NCBI GenBank assembly: GCA_002307135.1
Contig: DBTQ01000031.1
Location: 1-10,301 of the forward strand
Reading direction: 5' to 3'
Length of the DNA: 10,301 nucleotides
Source of the DNA: Bacteroidetes bacterium UBA1312
GTDB taxonomy: Bacteria > Bacteroidota > Bacteroidia > Chitinophagales > Chitinophagaceae
The notes below the pieces were generated by a model. The model was not told the origin of the DNA and ran no database searches. It saw nothing but the letters and a program-made list of their open reading frames with translations. The stretch's first letter is position 1. Every line of letters begins with the position of its first letter. This document shows positions 1 to 7,106 of the stretch, in pieces. A program made the translations under genes and the position numbers.

Positions 1-2923
1 AACTTTCTTGTCTAATATAATCGCTCATATAATTTAGGCTAAAGTTTTTGCCTAAAACGCAAGATTTAGTAAGTCCTTCGTAAAAAGTCTTTTCACCTAT
101 AAAAATATTAGTATCAACTGTAGCTGTATCAAATACTTGAATACCTCCAAAATCAATTAAGGAAATAGGATTTGTATATTTTACGAAAAAATTCCTTAGA
201 CTTTCCCCATAAGCTGCCCTCATCCATTTATTTGAAGTAATAAAAGTTAAAATTCCTTTTTGTTTTACTAGATTAAATCCAAGCTCATAAAACAAACTAT
301 ATATGTCTCCTGTTTTTTCGTATGTTTCATATTTCATTCGTTGAAGATTGTCACTTTCCTTACCCATCTTTTGTAATTGGATGTATGGAGGATTTCCAAT
401 AATCACATCAAATCCTTCGTAGTTGCCTTCGGCATCTAAAACTTCTGGAAACTCAAAACGCCATTCCATTGCGTTCTCATAGATATGGTTTGTTCTTATT
501 TCGTCAATTTCCTCTTCCAACTTGGAAATGTCCTTATTTAATAATTCGATTTTTTTTCGCCACTCTTTCGTTTTTTTATTTTCCTTGTTGTCATTGAAAA
601 GTTCTTCCGTTCCCGTTAAGTTTATTAATTCGCCTCTCTTTTTGGAAAGCTTTTTAAGTCTAACATCATTAAGAGAAAAATAACTTTCAAAACCATTTTT
701 AATAGTATGTATTAATCTTCGCATTTCCCACTTCTGTTCCTTATTTTGTGCATTGCGATAAGTCTGAACAGCTTGTTTATATGCGTCAATATTAAATTTG
801 CTTTTTTGTAATGCGGGCTTAAGGTCTGCATCTAAGGCGAATCTGCTGATTAAAGAATTTCCACATTTAATATTGATATCAATATTTGGAAGCGTCTCTA
901 ATTCTTGATTACCTAATTGATTTTTACCTGATTTATAATAGGCATTCTTAAGTAATTCAATCCATAAACGAAGCTGACAGATTTTGACCGAATTGGGATT
1001 AATATCCACTCCAAAGAGACAGTTTTCAATAATGTTTTGCTTTTCTAAAAATAATGTTTCCTGGATCCTTTGACTTTCTAAATTTAATGGGTTATACTGA
1101 AAAAGTTCTCCATTTTCATCCGTTACTACCAACTCATCATTAACTACTTCAACATTATATTCTTTTAGACGTTTACCATTATAGTCACACAGTAATTTAA
1201 GGTCATGCTTAATAGTAATCATTTCATTTAAAGCAGAAACTAAAAAGTGTCCCGATCCAACAGCAGGATCACAAATTTTAATGCTATTAATTATTGTATT
1301 TGCATCTTTTAAATCGTCAATGCAATTATATAGCTCTTCAAAATTTAAACATGACCAACCTTTTATTTCATTGAATTTTTGTAGTACTGCTTTCCGTAGG
1401 GTTTCACGACACATGTACATAGTTATATAGCCTGGTGTAAAGAACGACCCATCTTTATAACCATTAATTTTTTCAAAAATCAATCCCAAAACAGATGCAT
1501 TGATTAGTGTCTTATTTTCTTCTTGAATATTTTCAGACCCCTCACTACTGAAGTCATACGAATCCAGAAAAGAAAATAGATATTCTAATGTGTTCTTATT
1601 GCCTTGAAGTTTTTTCCCAGCCTGATCTTTAAGTATTGTTCCTGACCACAATGGTAATTCTCGCTCTTCGCTTAAATTGCTTATTACAATTGTATGATCT
1701 TCAATTTCAGTCACCTCAAATAAAGAACTATTTAGATATGGCACATGTGAAAAAACATGCTGAATATCTTCAGTCCTCTCATCATTCTTTCGTGCTAATA
1801 CCTGAAAGAATAAGCTATTTAAATCATCATAATTGTGAATTAAACTAGAATTTAAAAATGAAAAACGTTTATCCCCCTTATGATAGGTTATAAGTTGTGC
1901 TTCTAACAGTTTCAAAAAAAGAATTCTATTAACCCATGTTATTACCAATTCTATCGCAACATTGAAAAGTCTCTCATTATTGTTATCGCCATAATTTTGG
2001 AAATTAGCCAGCCTGTCAATCTTGCCTAAACTATCAATTTGGCTAATTGTATTTTCCAAGAGTGAAGCAGTATCTCTATAACCAGCCGCTTTACGACCTA
2101 TAATTTTCTTTCCACCATCTTTAGTTTCAGAGAGTCCGATTATGTGTAATAATTCCGAGTAGAAACTTTTATCTAAAGTATTGCTATCATTAGCAAATGG
2201 CAACTTTAGAAGATGCTCAGGAGAAAGCAATTTGAATAAAGCAATAAGTTGATTATCATCCGCTTTATTGTTGTTTCTAAGAGGCCTTTCATAATCCTTA
2301 AAATTGAAATGAGTACAGACGATCTCATTCTTGTATTTAGCAACTATTGGTTCTGCAATTTGCTTATAAAAAAAATCTGTTTTTATACCTGCTAAACGCT
2401 TCTCTTCAAAATCAGAAAAATTTTTGACCAATTCTTTATTGGATGCGAACAATCGTTCGAAGAAATGTGCATCAAAAATGAACCATTCTCTAAGATTCGT
2501 AATTATTAGTTGCTTGACTTCTAGGTTTTTGTTTGTAATACGTTCTCTTAGATAATAAAGAATCAATTCATAAAATGATTTAACATTGAAATTGCCATTT
2601 GAGATATTAGGCATCTCACCAGAATTACCAGGCCTTTTAGTTTCAATAATAACACCTACGGAAGTTTGAGCAGTTTTACCGTTATGAATGACAAGATCAT
2701 TACGACCTTTTGTATTTATAAAGTGATCTGGACTATAATATGTTTGTTTTAAAAAGTCAGAAAGAAGATTCTTATGAAATTCCTCAGTTTCATTGTTATT
2801 TGCCGAATTCAGCAGATGAACTAAATTATATTTAAATTTCTCTATGGACGCTCTTGTTGGCTTAACTTTCAAAAATGCTTTGTTTAAAGCATATCTTGGT
2901 TTAAAGACTAGTTGATTGTTCAC
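1..2923 (-). CDS. Type IIG (Eco57I-like) restriction-modification enzyme, 3' end outside the window
   Basis: This is a single-chain enzyme combining an endonuclease and an N6-adenine DNA methyltransferase. The first 974 residues are in the window; the C-terminus, which in this family holds target recognition, lies beyond the left edge. The N-terminus resembles the DUF7149-type nuclease region, with a PD-(D/E)xK-like set D76...E94-T-K96 in GRNDLVIHNG...VGVIIETKRP. Methyltransferase motif I is DPAVGSGHF (residues 552-560), FGVDINP is at 637-643 and catalytic motif IV NPPY at 844-847, in DVIIGNPPYIQLQK. These motifs and several other checked points share one frame, so I see no frameshift. The start is taken as GTG at 2923, because VNNQLVFKPRYALNKAFLKVKP looks like the usual family N-terminus and the frame has no ATG between the upstream stop and it. 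The gene lies 204 bp downstream of the recombinase on the same strand, as cargo of the same element. Family is confident; specificity is unknown. Confidence 0.93.
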   Translation of the reverse strand, partial: MNNQLVFKPRYALNKAFLKVKPTRASIEKFKYNLVHLLNSANNNETEEFHKNLLSDFLKQTYYSPDHFINTKGRNDLVIHNGKTAQTSVGVIIETKRPGNSGEMPNISNGNFNVKSFYELILYYLRERITNKNLEVKQLIITNLREWFIFDAHFFERLFASNKELVKNFSDFEEKRLAGIKTDFFYKQIAEPIVAKYKNEIVCTHFNFKDYERPLRNNNKADDNQLIALFKLLSPEHLLKLPFANDSNTLDKSFYSELLHIIGLSETKDGGKKIIGRKAAGYRDTASLLENTISQIDSLGKIDRLANFQNYGDNNNERLFNVAIELVITWVNRILFLKLLEAQLITYHKGDKRFSFLNSSLIHNYDDLNSLFFQVLARKNDERTEDIQHVFSHVPYLNSSLFEVTEIEDHTIVISNLSEERELPLWSGTILKDQAGKKLQGNKNTLEYLFSFLDSYDFSSEGSENIQEENKTLINASVLGLIFEKINGYKDGSFFTPGYITMYMCRETLRKAVLQKFNEIKGWSCLNFEELYNCIDDLKDANTIINSIKICDPAVGSGHFLVSALNEMITIKHDLKLLCDYNGKRLKEYNVEVVNDELVVTDENGELFQYNPLNLESQRIQETLFLEKQNIIENCLFGVDINPNSVKICQLRLWIELLKNAYYKSGKNQLGNQELETLPNIDINIKCGNSLISRFALDADLKPALQKSKFNIDAYKQAVQTYRNAQNKEQKWEMRRLIHTIKNGFESYFSLNDVRLKKLSKKRGELINLTGTEELFNDNKENKKTKEWRKKIELLNKDISKLEEEIDEIRTNHIYENAMEWRFEFPEVLDAEGNYEGFDVIIGNPPYIQLQKMGKESDNLQRMKYETYEKTGDIYSLFYELGFNLVKQKGILTFITSNKWMRAAYGESLRNFFVKYTNPISLIDFGGIQVFDTATVDTNIFIGEKTFYEGLTKSCVLGKNFSLNYMSDYIRQES

Positions 2924-3127
2924 TGGTTCATCAGATATGGTTAGAACGTAAAGATAGAGTAATCTTCAGGAAAGTTAAATATTGAATAACTACATCAGCG
3001 AGTTTTGTCACTAAATCTATTATTACAATAGACAAAGGCAGCCAAGACCTAAGTCTGTGCTCTAGAGTATTACATTTGTACAAAACATTATCAAACGACG
3101 GATTTGACGGCGGTGTTTTTATACAAT
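2924..3127. other. Intergenic region between recombinase and R-M gene
   Basis: This 204-bp gap separates two co-oriented minus-strand genes. It holds a perfect 10-bp palindrome TTTGTACAAA (3075-3084). On the minus strand TAACTTTC, about 40 bp before the GTG start, matches seven of eight positions of the Bacteroidota -7 box, but I found no TTTG partner at the right distance. I see no clear terminator after the recombinase, so read-through into the R-M gene is possible. Confidence 0.4.
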
Positions 3128-4351
3128 CTATGCTTGCTTAAATGCAGTTAATGCTTTCGTAATTTCTTTTTTAGTATCGTCTTCAAAACCTGCTAAATAA
3201 TTTTGTGTCGTACTTACATTGCTATGCCCCAATGCTTCGCTTATAAACTCAGTACTCGCTCCGCTTCGTTGCAATATAGTTGCAAAGCTGTGCCGTGCTG
3301 CGTATGTCGTCAATTTACTATCAATCTTCAATTCTTCTGCTATAGTTTTCATGTGACTATTAACCAGTTTTGTCAATTGTTGCACTAGCTGCTTTTCTCT
3401 CACAAGAGTTATACCAAATTTCAAAACCGGGAAAACAAAAGTTTTATCATCTTTCTTTTTATTGCCCCATTTATTAATAATTATTTTTGCATCATCCGAT
3501 AATGGAATCCTTATTGGTTCTACATTTCGCTTAGTTCGAGCAGTCTTAGCTCGCTCAAATTCTAACATTTCACCTTTAATATTTTCGTATTTAAGCAGAC
3601 ACATATCTTTTATATTTATGCCATTACATAAATACATAAACATCCAATAATCTTTAGCTCTTTCTGATGTACTCCCCTCTTTTGTCTTGTAGTAATATAC
3701 TTTAGCAATATCATTTAGTGTAAGAGCCTTTTTTATATTATTAGAGGTCGGAATTTCATATCTCTTTTTACCGAAAGGATAATATTCCTTTGTTAATATA
3801 CCATCTGCAATTGCATTATTAAATAAAGTACGAAGAGACCTTAGATAAATACCAACGGTAGTAATACTTTTATCTTTTGAAAGCATCCATTTTTCATATT
3901 TATGTAACAGATTAGGAGTAATATCCGCGAACTTAATATCTGGAGCAAATTTTTTAATACTATTTTGAGCACATTCATAAGATAATGCAGTTCCAATACG
4001 ACCAGCATATCTTAATTCAGTAGCATAATCTTTAAAGGCACTATCAACACAATTTTTTGCACCTTGATTTGTATAATATAATTTTTCAAAAGCCGCAAAA
4101 GTAAACACAAGCATTTTGTCGATAATATCTGCTGCTTTTTTCTCAAATGATTGTAACTTCAATGCAATATCTTTAAACTCTTTTCGAGGTCTATCTCCTT
4201 TTACTTTTTCAAAATCATCTTCAGAAAGTGTAATACCGGTTGGATAATACCTTTTTACTCGTTCAAAAGTAACTCGTACAGAAATGGAACACTTACCTTT
4301 AGAGTTTGTACTATGTTTATTTATAAAAAGCGAAGTTGTTGCATTTGGCAT
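3128..4351 (-). CDS. Tyrosine recombinase / integrase of the first element
   Basis: This is a 407-residue site-specific recombinase that would integrate and excise the element at the adjacent tRNA-Lys fragment. Residues 1-45 form an Arm-binding-like N-terminus (ISVRVTFERVKRYYPTGI), about 95-190 a SAM-like core-binding domain, and about 210-400 the catalytic domain. Visible catalytic residues are K269 (probable beta-hairpin Lys), R353 in YAARHSFAT, H376 in LGHSN and the nucleophile Y385 in TTQNYL. The canonical first Arg is replaced by Asn246 (GINIKD, where XerD has GLRVSE), and the His of HxxR is Tyr350. The well-studied Bacteroides IntDOT also lacks the first Arg, so this is compatible with activity. 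The frame stays open to an ATG at 4441, but that extension is a hydrophobic, Cys-rich 30 residues unlike the family and it contains a good promoter, so 4351 is preferred. Confidence 0.93.
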   Translation of the reverse strand: MPNATTSLFINKHSTNSKGKCSISVRVTFERVKRYYPTGITLSEDDFEKVKGDRPRKEFKDIALKLQSFEKKAADIIDKMLVFTFAAFEKLYYTNQGAKNCVDSAFKDYATELRYAGRIGTALSYECAQNSIKKFAPDIKFADITPNLLHKYEKWMLSKDKSITTVGIYLRSLRTLFNNAIADGILTKEYYPFGKKRYEIPTSNNIKKALTLNDIAKVYYYKTKEGSTSERAKDYWMFMYLCNGINIKDMCLLKYENIKGEMLEFERAKTARTKRNVEPIRIPLSDDAKIIINKWGNKKKDDKTFVFPVLKFGITLVREKQLVQQLTKLVNSHMKTIAEELKIDSKLTTYAARHSFATILQRSGASTEFISEALGHSNVSTTQNYLAGFEDDTKKEITKALTAFKQA

Positions 4352-4399
4352 AAATTGAATTTTGCGACATGGTTTTATTATTACGACACATCCACGACA

Positions 4400-4432
4400 C
4401 AAAGTTAATAAATAAACACATAATAACACAAA
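4400..4432 (-). promoter_or_regulatory. Bacteroidota-type promoter of the recombinase gene
   Basis: On the minus strand a TTTG box (4429-4432) is followed after 21 bp by TAACTTTG (4400-4407), a full match to TAnnTTTG. Transcription would begin near 4393 and give a leader of about 40 nt before the ATG at 4351. An octamer ACGACACA occurs twice at 11-bp pitch (4383-4390 and 4394-4401), overlapping the -7 box and start point. It could be an operator or a recombinase arm site. This placement supports the shorter start. Confidence 0.5.
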
Positions 4433-4525
4433 CAAAACCATTAAATAAAAACGGTAAAATACCTTATAATAAAGCGTATTAGCATATTTTTTTACTGTTA
4501 TTATTTTTCCATTTTGTTACTTAAA

Positions 4526-4572
4526 ACTGACTCTTAATCAGTAGGTCCAGGGTTCGAGTCCCTGAGGGGTCA
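4526..4572 (+). tRNA. 3' fragment of tRNA-Lys(CUU), attachment-site remnant
   Basis: The fragment begins at the anticodon stem: ACTGA, loop CTCTTAA with anticodon CTT, TCAGT (4526-4542). It continues through a variable loop, a T arm CAGGG-TTCGAGT-CCCTG (4548-4564), the acceptor 3' strand AGGGGTC and discriminator A4572. No GACCCCT 5' acceptor strand and no D arm lie upstream; that DNA is AT-rich element sequence. It is therefore not a working gene but the displaced 3' half left when an element inserted and supplied its own copy. By that logic the element lies to the left, with the rebuilt tRNA at its far end. The adjacent recombinase fits. Confidence 0.85.
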
Positions 4573-4608
4573 CAAGACAACTCTCGTTGGAGTTACATCA
4601 AAACAAAG

Positions 4609-4641
4609 CCTTTCAGATAAATTCTTCTGAAAGGTTTTTTT
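4609..4641 (+). terminator. Rho-independent terminator after the tRNA-Lys fragment
   Basis: A perfect 9-bp stem, CCTTTCAGA (4609-4617) with TCTGAAAGG (4626-4634), closes an 8-nt loop and is followed by seven T residues (4635-4641). It sits 36 bp past the tRNA 3' end, so it is most simply the original terminator of the chromosomal tRNA-Lys gene, now separated from its promoter. Confidence 0.85.
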
Positions 4642-4725
4642 GTGGGTACAGCATAGGTACAAAAAAGGAGACTTCAGAAATGGAGTGGATTATCATTTTT
4701 TAATAGGACCAATTATCAAAGGATA
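4642..4725. other. Intergenic sequence with a GGTACA pair
   Basis: GGTACA occurs twice at 11-bp pitch (4645-4650 and 4656-4661), just outside the tRNA terminator. Helically phased short repeats beside an attachment site could bind a recombinase, but this is only a guess. A plus-strand open frame crosses the area (4640-4882, TTG start). Its composition is not protein-like and I do not call it a gene. Confidence 0.3.
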
Positions 4726-4972
4726 TCAATGCGTGAAAGAAATTTTGATAACAGCAATTGCTTTCCCTAAAAGAAAAAAGCCAGTGCCAACAAATAACAT
4801 AAAATGTTTAAGCGGCCTTGATTGCAGTTCTTTGATGCAGAGATTAAGCAGTAATGATGCCGCAGCAATCAGTATAAAATGAATGTGTAAAAACAAATAA
4901 AATTACCGTTGTTGCGGCAAAGCCTACAATGAAAAAACAATATCTTTTAAATAGACAGCTGATATACGCCAC
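4726..4972 (-). pseudogene. Possible frameshifted small membrane-protein gene
   Basis: Two overlapping minus-strand frames each read as hydrophobic protein. The first runs from about 4972 (GTG, or TTG at 4978) to a stop at 4844 and contains FFIVGFAATTVILFVFTHSF. The second is open from 4902 to a stop at 4726 and contains HFILIAAASLLLNLCIKE and MLFVGTGFFLLGKAIAVIKI. One indel in the shared, homopolymer-rich stretch 4850-4900 would join them into a roughly 80-residue protein with two or three membrane spans. It lies just after the glycosyltransferase gene on the same strand. No family is recognised, and AT-rich DNA can give hydrophobic frames by chance. Confidence 0.25.
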
Positions 4973-4991
4973 GCTCAAAGCTCGGCACGTT
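4948..4991 (-). repeat. Roughly 45-bp direct repeat, copy A (after the glycosyltransferase gene)
   Basis: It shares with copy B (6885-6929) an exact 16-base core, CAAAGCTCGGCACGTT on the plus strand (4976-4991), and an exact CTGATATAC (4959-4967). The bases between and before are partly conserved. Both copies have the same orientation and each is followed by an A-rich run and GC-GAC. The repeat might be a genome-wide intergenic element or the edge of a cassette. Confidence 0.6.
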
Positions 4992-5008
4992 CATAAAAAA
5001 GCGACTAC

Positions 5009-6784
5009 TTATTTATTCGGAGGAGCTATTTCCCAAACTTTTAAATTAGAAAAGCAAGATTGTTGCGGACCTGAAAAACCGTACAAGAAAATTCCTATTT
5101 TGTCGAATGCTTCATTTGGTGTTTTAATGTCCAAATACAAATTTCTTGTTTGGCCATTTTCTAAAAAGCGATGGATTCTGAAAAACCGTTCTTTAACAAT
5201 AGTGTCATTTTTATAAAACCGAACAACAAATTGGTGCATTTGCCAAACATACCATTCTTTTAAAACGCAATGAAAATCGGCTTCTGCTCTGATCCATTTA
5301 TCACCATTGTTTTGATAGGATATGTTAATAATACCAGAAGAGCTTTTCTCTTTTGATACACAGTATTGCGGACTATTTGTTATGTCGTTTTGGTAAATCA
5401 ATCTTTTGGATGAGGGCTCAAATTCAATCAACTCATCAGAATCTTTTAGCTTTTGGAATTCTTCGGGTACAGACCATCTACCTACAATTTTCCAATAATA
5501 TTGTTTTGTTGTACATAGAGCATCTACTAACCCACCTGCGGCATGTGCTTGATAAGTCCACCATAAGTTGAGGTATAAGAATAGCAAGACAAAAGGAAGA
5601 AAGACCAAACGTAACCGCCTTTGTTTTAAGACATATTCTACTAATGTTCCAAATGGAAAGAGGAGGATAGGATAGCTTTGGATCATTGCCCGACCACTAA
5701 AGCCACCATAGCTCCAAATGTTCCACGCACTTACTATGTAATAATTTAAAATAAAAAAGCTTATTACCGCTATTTTATTTTTACCATATTTCCAATACAA
5801 CAAAAGGCCAATAAAGGGAAACAGCATCATAGGCGTGTAGCGCAACCATCCTGCTTTATTCGACCAACTGTAAACAAATGCATGAGGGTGTCGGAAGGAA
5901 AAGCCCTGGTCTTGATAACTGTATTCAACCCAGTGGCCGGTGACATACTTCCAATACATCAATTGAATAGAAACAACTGAAAAGATGCATAAAATCACAG
6001 TAGGGAGCAGCCATTTTTTTGTGCACAAGAATAGAATACGTGCTTTGATGTTTTTAATAGACTCGATGCCCCAGAATATAGGAATAAGTAAAGCTATTAT
6101 TTCGGTAGGCCTTATTAACGTAACTAATCCAATCAGCAGTCCAACGATCACAGCGTATTTTAAATTGTTGCTATGGTAATATTGTTGCGTATTGAGGATA
6201 ATTAAAACGTAGAGCGTAAAAAGATAAGTATGAGACAAGCCCATATTTATAGCGGCATAATTATAATAATTGGTACCAAAAACAAGTAAAAACAATAGCA
6301 GTGCAACAATGCCATCTTGATAGTATTGTAACAACAATTTTCTTAAACAAAATAAGCCCAGAAAGCCAAAAAGTAAGCCCCAAATTTGTAGTGCCCATTG
6401 GTAAGGAGGTGAAAATCCATCTTGTGGATAATCTAAAAAATGTGTAACAACATGAGCAATAACAAATGCAGGCAAATACATAACAGACATGCCCGATGTA
6501 TATTTAAGTACATAATTGCCGGTTTGGGCATCCTTATATCCGTTTTGAAATTCTGTACTTCCACTACTCTGATATTTGCTTAATGTGCTAGGTTCTAGAC
6601 TTGTATTTTTTAGATTTTTAAAAATAAAAAGAGAAGGCAAATACCAATAATAGCCTTCTACATCCCAAGAAATAATAGACTCATTATTGACTTTTTGCCA
6701 GCACGGAGAAAGTACAAAACTACCGTATGACATAAAAGCAAAACAAAGAAGAAGTATATAAATGGATGCTTTATTATTCATCAT
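5009..6784 (-). CDS. Polytopic membrane protein, probable GT-C-fold glycosyltransferase
   Basis: The 591-residue protein likely transfers a sugar from a lipid-linked donor in the cytoplasmic membrane. Residues 8-25 form the first membrane span. The first outer loop has the acidic motif ISWDVEGYYWYLPS (D41, E43), typical in place and pattern of GT-C enzymes. About ten further spans follow up to residue 420, including AVIVGLLIGLVTLIRP and LVFLPFVLLFLYLNLWW. Residues about 440-591 form a soluble, strand-rich domain ending SNLKVWEI, which resembles a carbohydrate-binding or jelly-roll module. The start is one of two consecutive ATGs (6784 or 6781). The gene stands alone between two tRNA fragments and is flanked by the repeat pair, so context gives no pathway. 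Acceptor and donor are unknown; an O-antigen-polymerase-like role is less likely given the D/E loop. Confidence 0.7.
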   Translation of the reverse strand: MMNNKASIYILLLCFAFMSYGSFVLSPCWQKVNNESIISWDVEGYYWYLPSLFIFKNLKNTSLEPSTLSKYQSSGSTEFQNGYKDAQTGNYVLKYTSGMSVMYLPAFVIAHVVTHFLDYPQDGFSPPYQWALQIWGLLFGFLGLFCLRKLLLQYYQDGIVALLLFLLVFGTNYYNYAAINMGLSHTYLFTLYVLIILNTQQYYHSNNLKYAVIVGLLIGLVTLIRPTEIIALLIPIFWGIESIKNIKARILFLCTKKWLLPTVILCIFSVVSIQLMYWKYVTGHWVEYSYQDQGFSFRHPHAFVYSWSNKAGWLRYTPMMLFPFIGLLLYWKYGKNKIAVISFFILNYYIVSAWNIWSYGGFSGRAMIQSYPILLFPFGTLVEYVLKQRRLRLVFLPFVLLFLYLNLWWTYQAHAAGGLVDALCTTKQYYWKIVGRWSVPEEFQKLKDSDELIEFEPSSKRLIYQNDITNSPQYCVSKEKSSSGIINISYQNNGDKWIRAEADFHCVLKEWYVWQMHQFVVRFYKNDTIVKERFFRIHRFLENGQTRNLYLDIKTPNEAFDKIGIFLYGFSGPQQSCFSNLKVWEIAPPNK

Positions 6785-6946
6785 GATGCTAAAATGGTTG
6801 CTTTTGAGTTGTCCTAATTATGGGAAGCTGACCCATCATGCGTCCTTTTTGTATTTGCTAACCTTCAAACCAAAGCAAAAATAGTAAAGAAACACCTGAT
6901 ATACACTCCTGCACAAAGCTCGGCACGTTTGACTTCCACACTCAAC
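6785..6946. other. Intergenic region upstream of the glycosyltransferase gene
   Basis: On the minus strand TATTTTTG, about 90 bp before the start, matches the TAnnTTTG -7 box, but no TTTG lies about 20 bp before it, so a promoter is only tentative. The box sits directly next to repeat copy B. A 16-codon minus-strand frame starting near 6841 is too short to call. I see no other feature. Confidence 0.3.
6885..6929 (-). repeat. Roughly 45-bp direct repeat, copy B (before the glycosyltransferase gene)
   Basis: It shares the 16-base core CAAAGCTCGGCACGTT (6914-6929) and CTGATATAC (6896-6904) with copy A (4948-4991), with one extra base in the spacer. It lies about 100 bp upstream of the 591-residue gene, so the pair brackets that gene in direct orientation. 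Confidence 0.6.
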
Positions 6947-6973
6947 AAAAAAGCCGACCCATTCGGATCGGCT
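6947..6973 (-). terminator. Rho-independent terminator, minus strand
   Basis: Read on the minus strand, AGCCGA (6973-6968) pairs perfectly with TCGGCT (6957-6952) around a 10-base loop, followed by a run of T residues down to 6947. It begins 9 bp past the end of the second tRNA fragment. It is most simply the native terminator of that tRNA gene before its disruption. Confidence 0.8.
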
Positions 6974-6981
6974 GTAGTCTG

Positions 6982-7006
6982 TGCCCCAGGCGGGACTTGA
7001 ACCCAC
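6982..7006 (-). tRNA. 3' tip of a second tRNA gene, attachment-site remnant
   Basis: On the minus strand this reads as a T arm GTGGG-TTCAAGT-CCCGC (7006-6990), acceptor 3' strand CTGGGGC (6989-6983) and discriminator A6982. The T stem has one T-G wobble. The sequence upstream on that strand (7007-7100) is AT-rich, with no anticodon arm and no GCCCCAG partner. It is therefore a displaced 3' end and not a gene. The amino-acid identity cannot be read, since the anticodon is absent. A tRNA with a GCCCCAG acceptor strand, for example a Leu type, is possible. Its polarity places the inserted element to the right. Confidence 0.75.
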
Positions 7007-7106
7007 TATTAGTGTTTTTTGCTGTGTTTTCGTCTTTAATATTATTGATTTTCATAGCTATATACAGTTTATTATATTTTTATTTGTCCGAGCAAATGTC
7101 CTTTGG

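Noticed and set aside
1636..1848. 70-codon plus-strand open frame
   Set aside because: It lies wholly antisense to the R-M gene, whose frame is anchored by motifs on the same strand and spot-checked codons.
3061..3127. Terminator after the recombinase
   Set aside because: The GC-rich part (CGACGG and CGGCGG) forms direct and not inverted repeats, so no convincing hairpin results.
3203..3650. Two plus-strand open frames (3203-3388 and 3462-3650)
   Set aside because: Antisense shadows of the recombinase gene with Cys-rich, unnatural composition.
4352..4441. 30-residue N-terminal extension of the recombinase from ATG 4441
   Set aside because: The extension is hydrophobic and unlike the family, and a good promoter lies inside it.
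4500..4572. Complete tRNA-Lys gene
   Set aside because: The 5' acceptor strand and D arm are missing from the upstream sequence.
4640..4882. 80-codon plus-strand open frame
   Set aside because: TTG start beside a terminator, no protein-like pattern, and overlap with more plausible minus-strand frames.
4929..6179. Plus-strand open frames at 4929-5216, 5353-5571 and 5985-6179
   Set aside because: Antisense or flanking shadows of the 591-residue membrane protein gene.
7082..7097. Hairpin ATTTG-N6-CAAAT as a terminator for the repressor-like gene
   Set aside because: The stem is only 5 bp and AT-rich, and no T-run follows on the minus strand.
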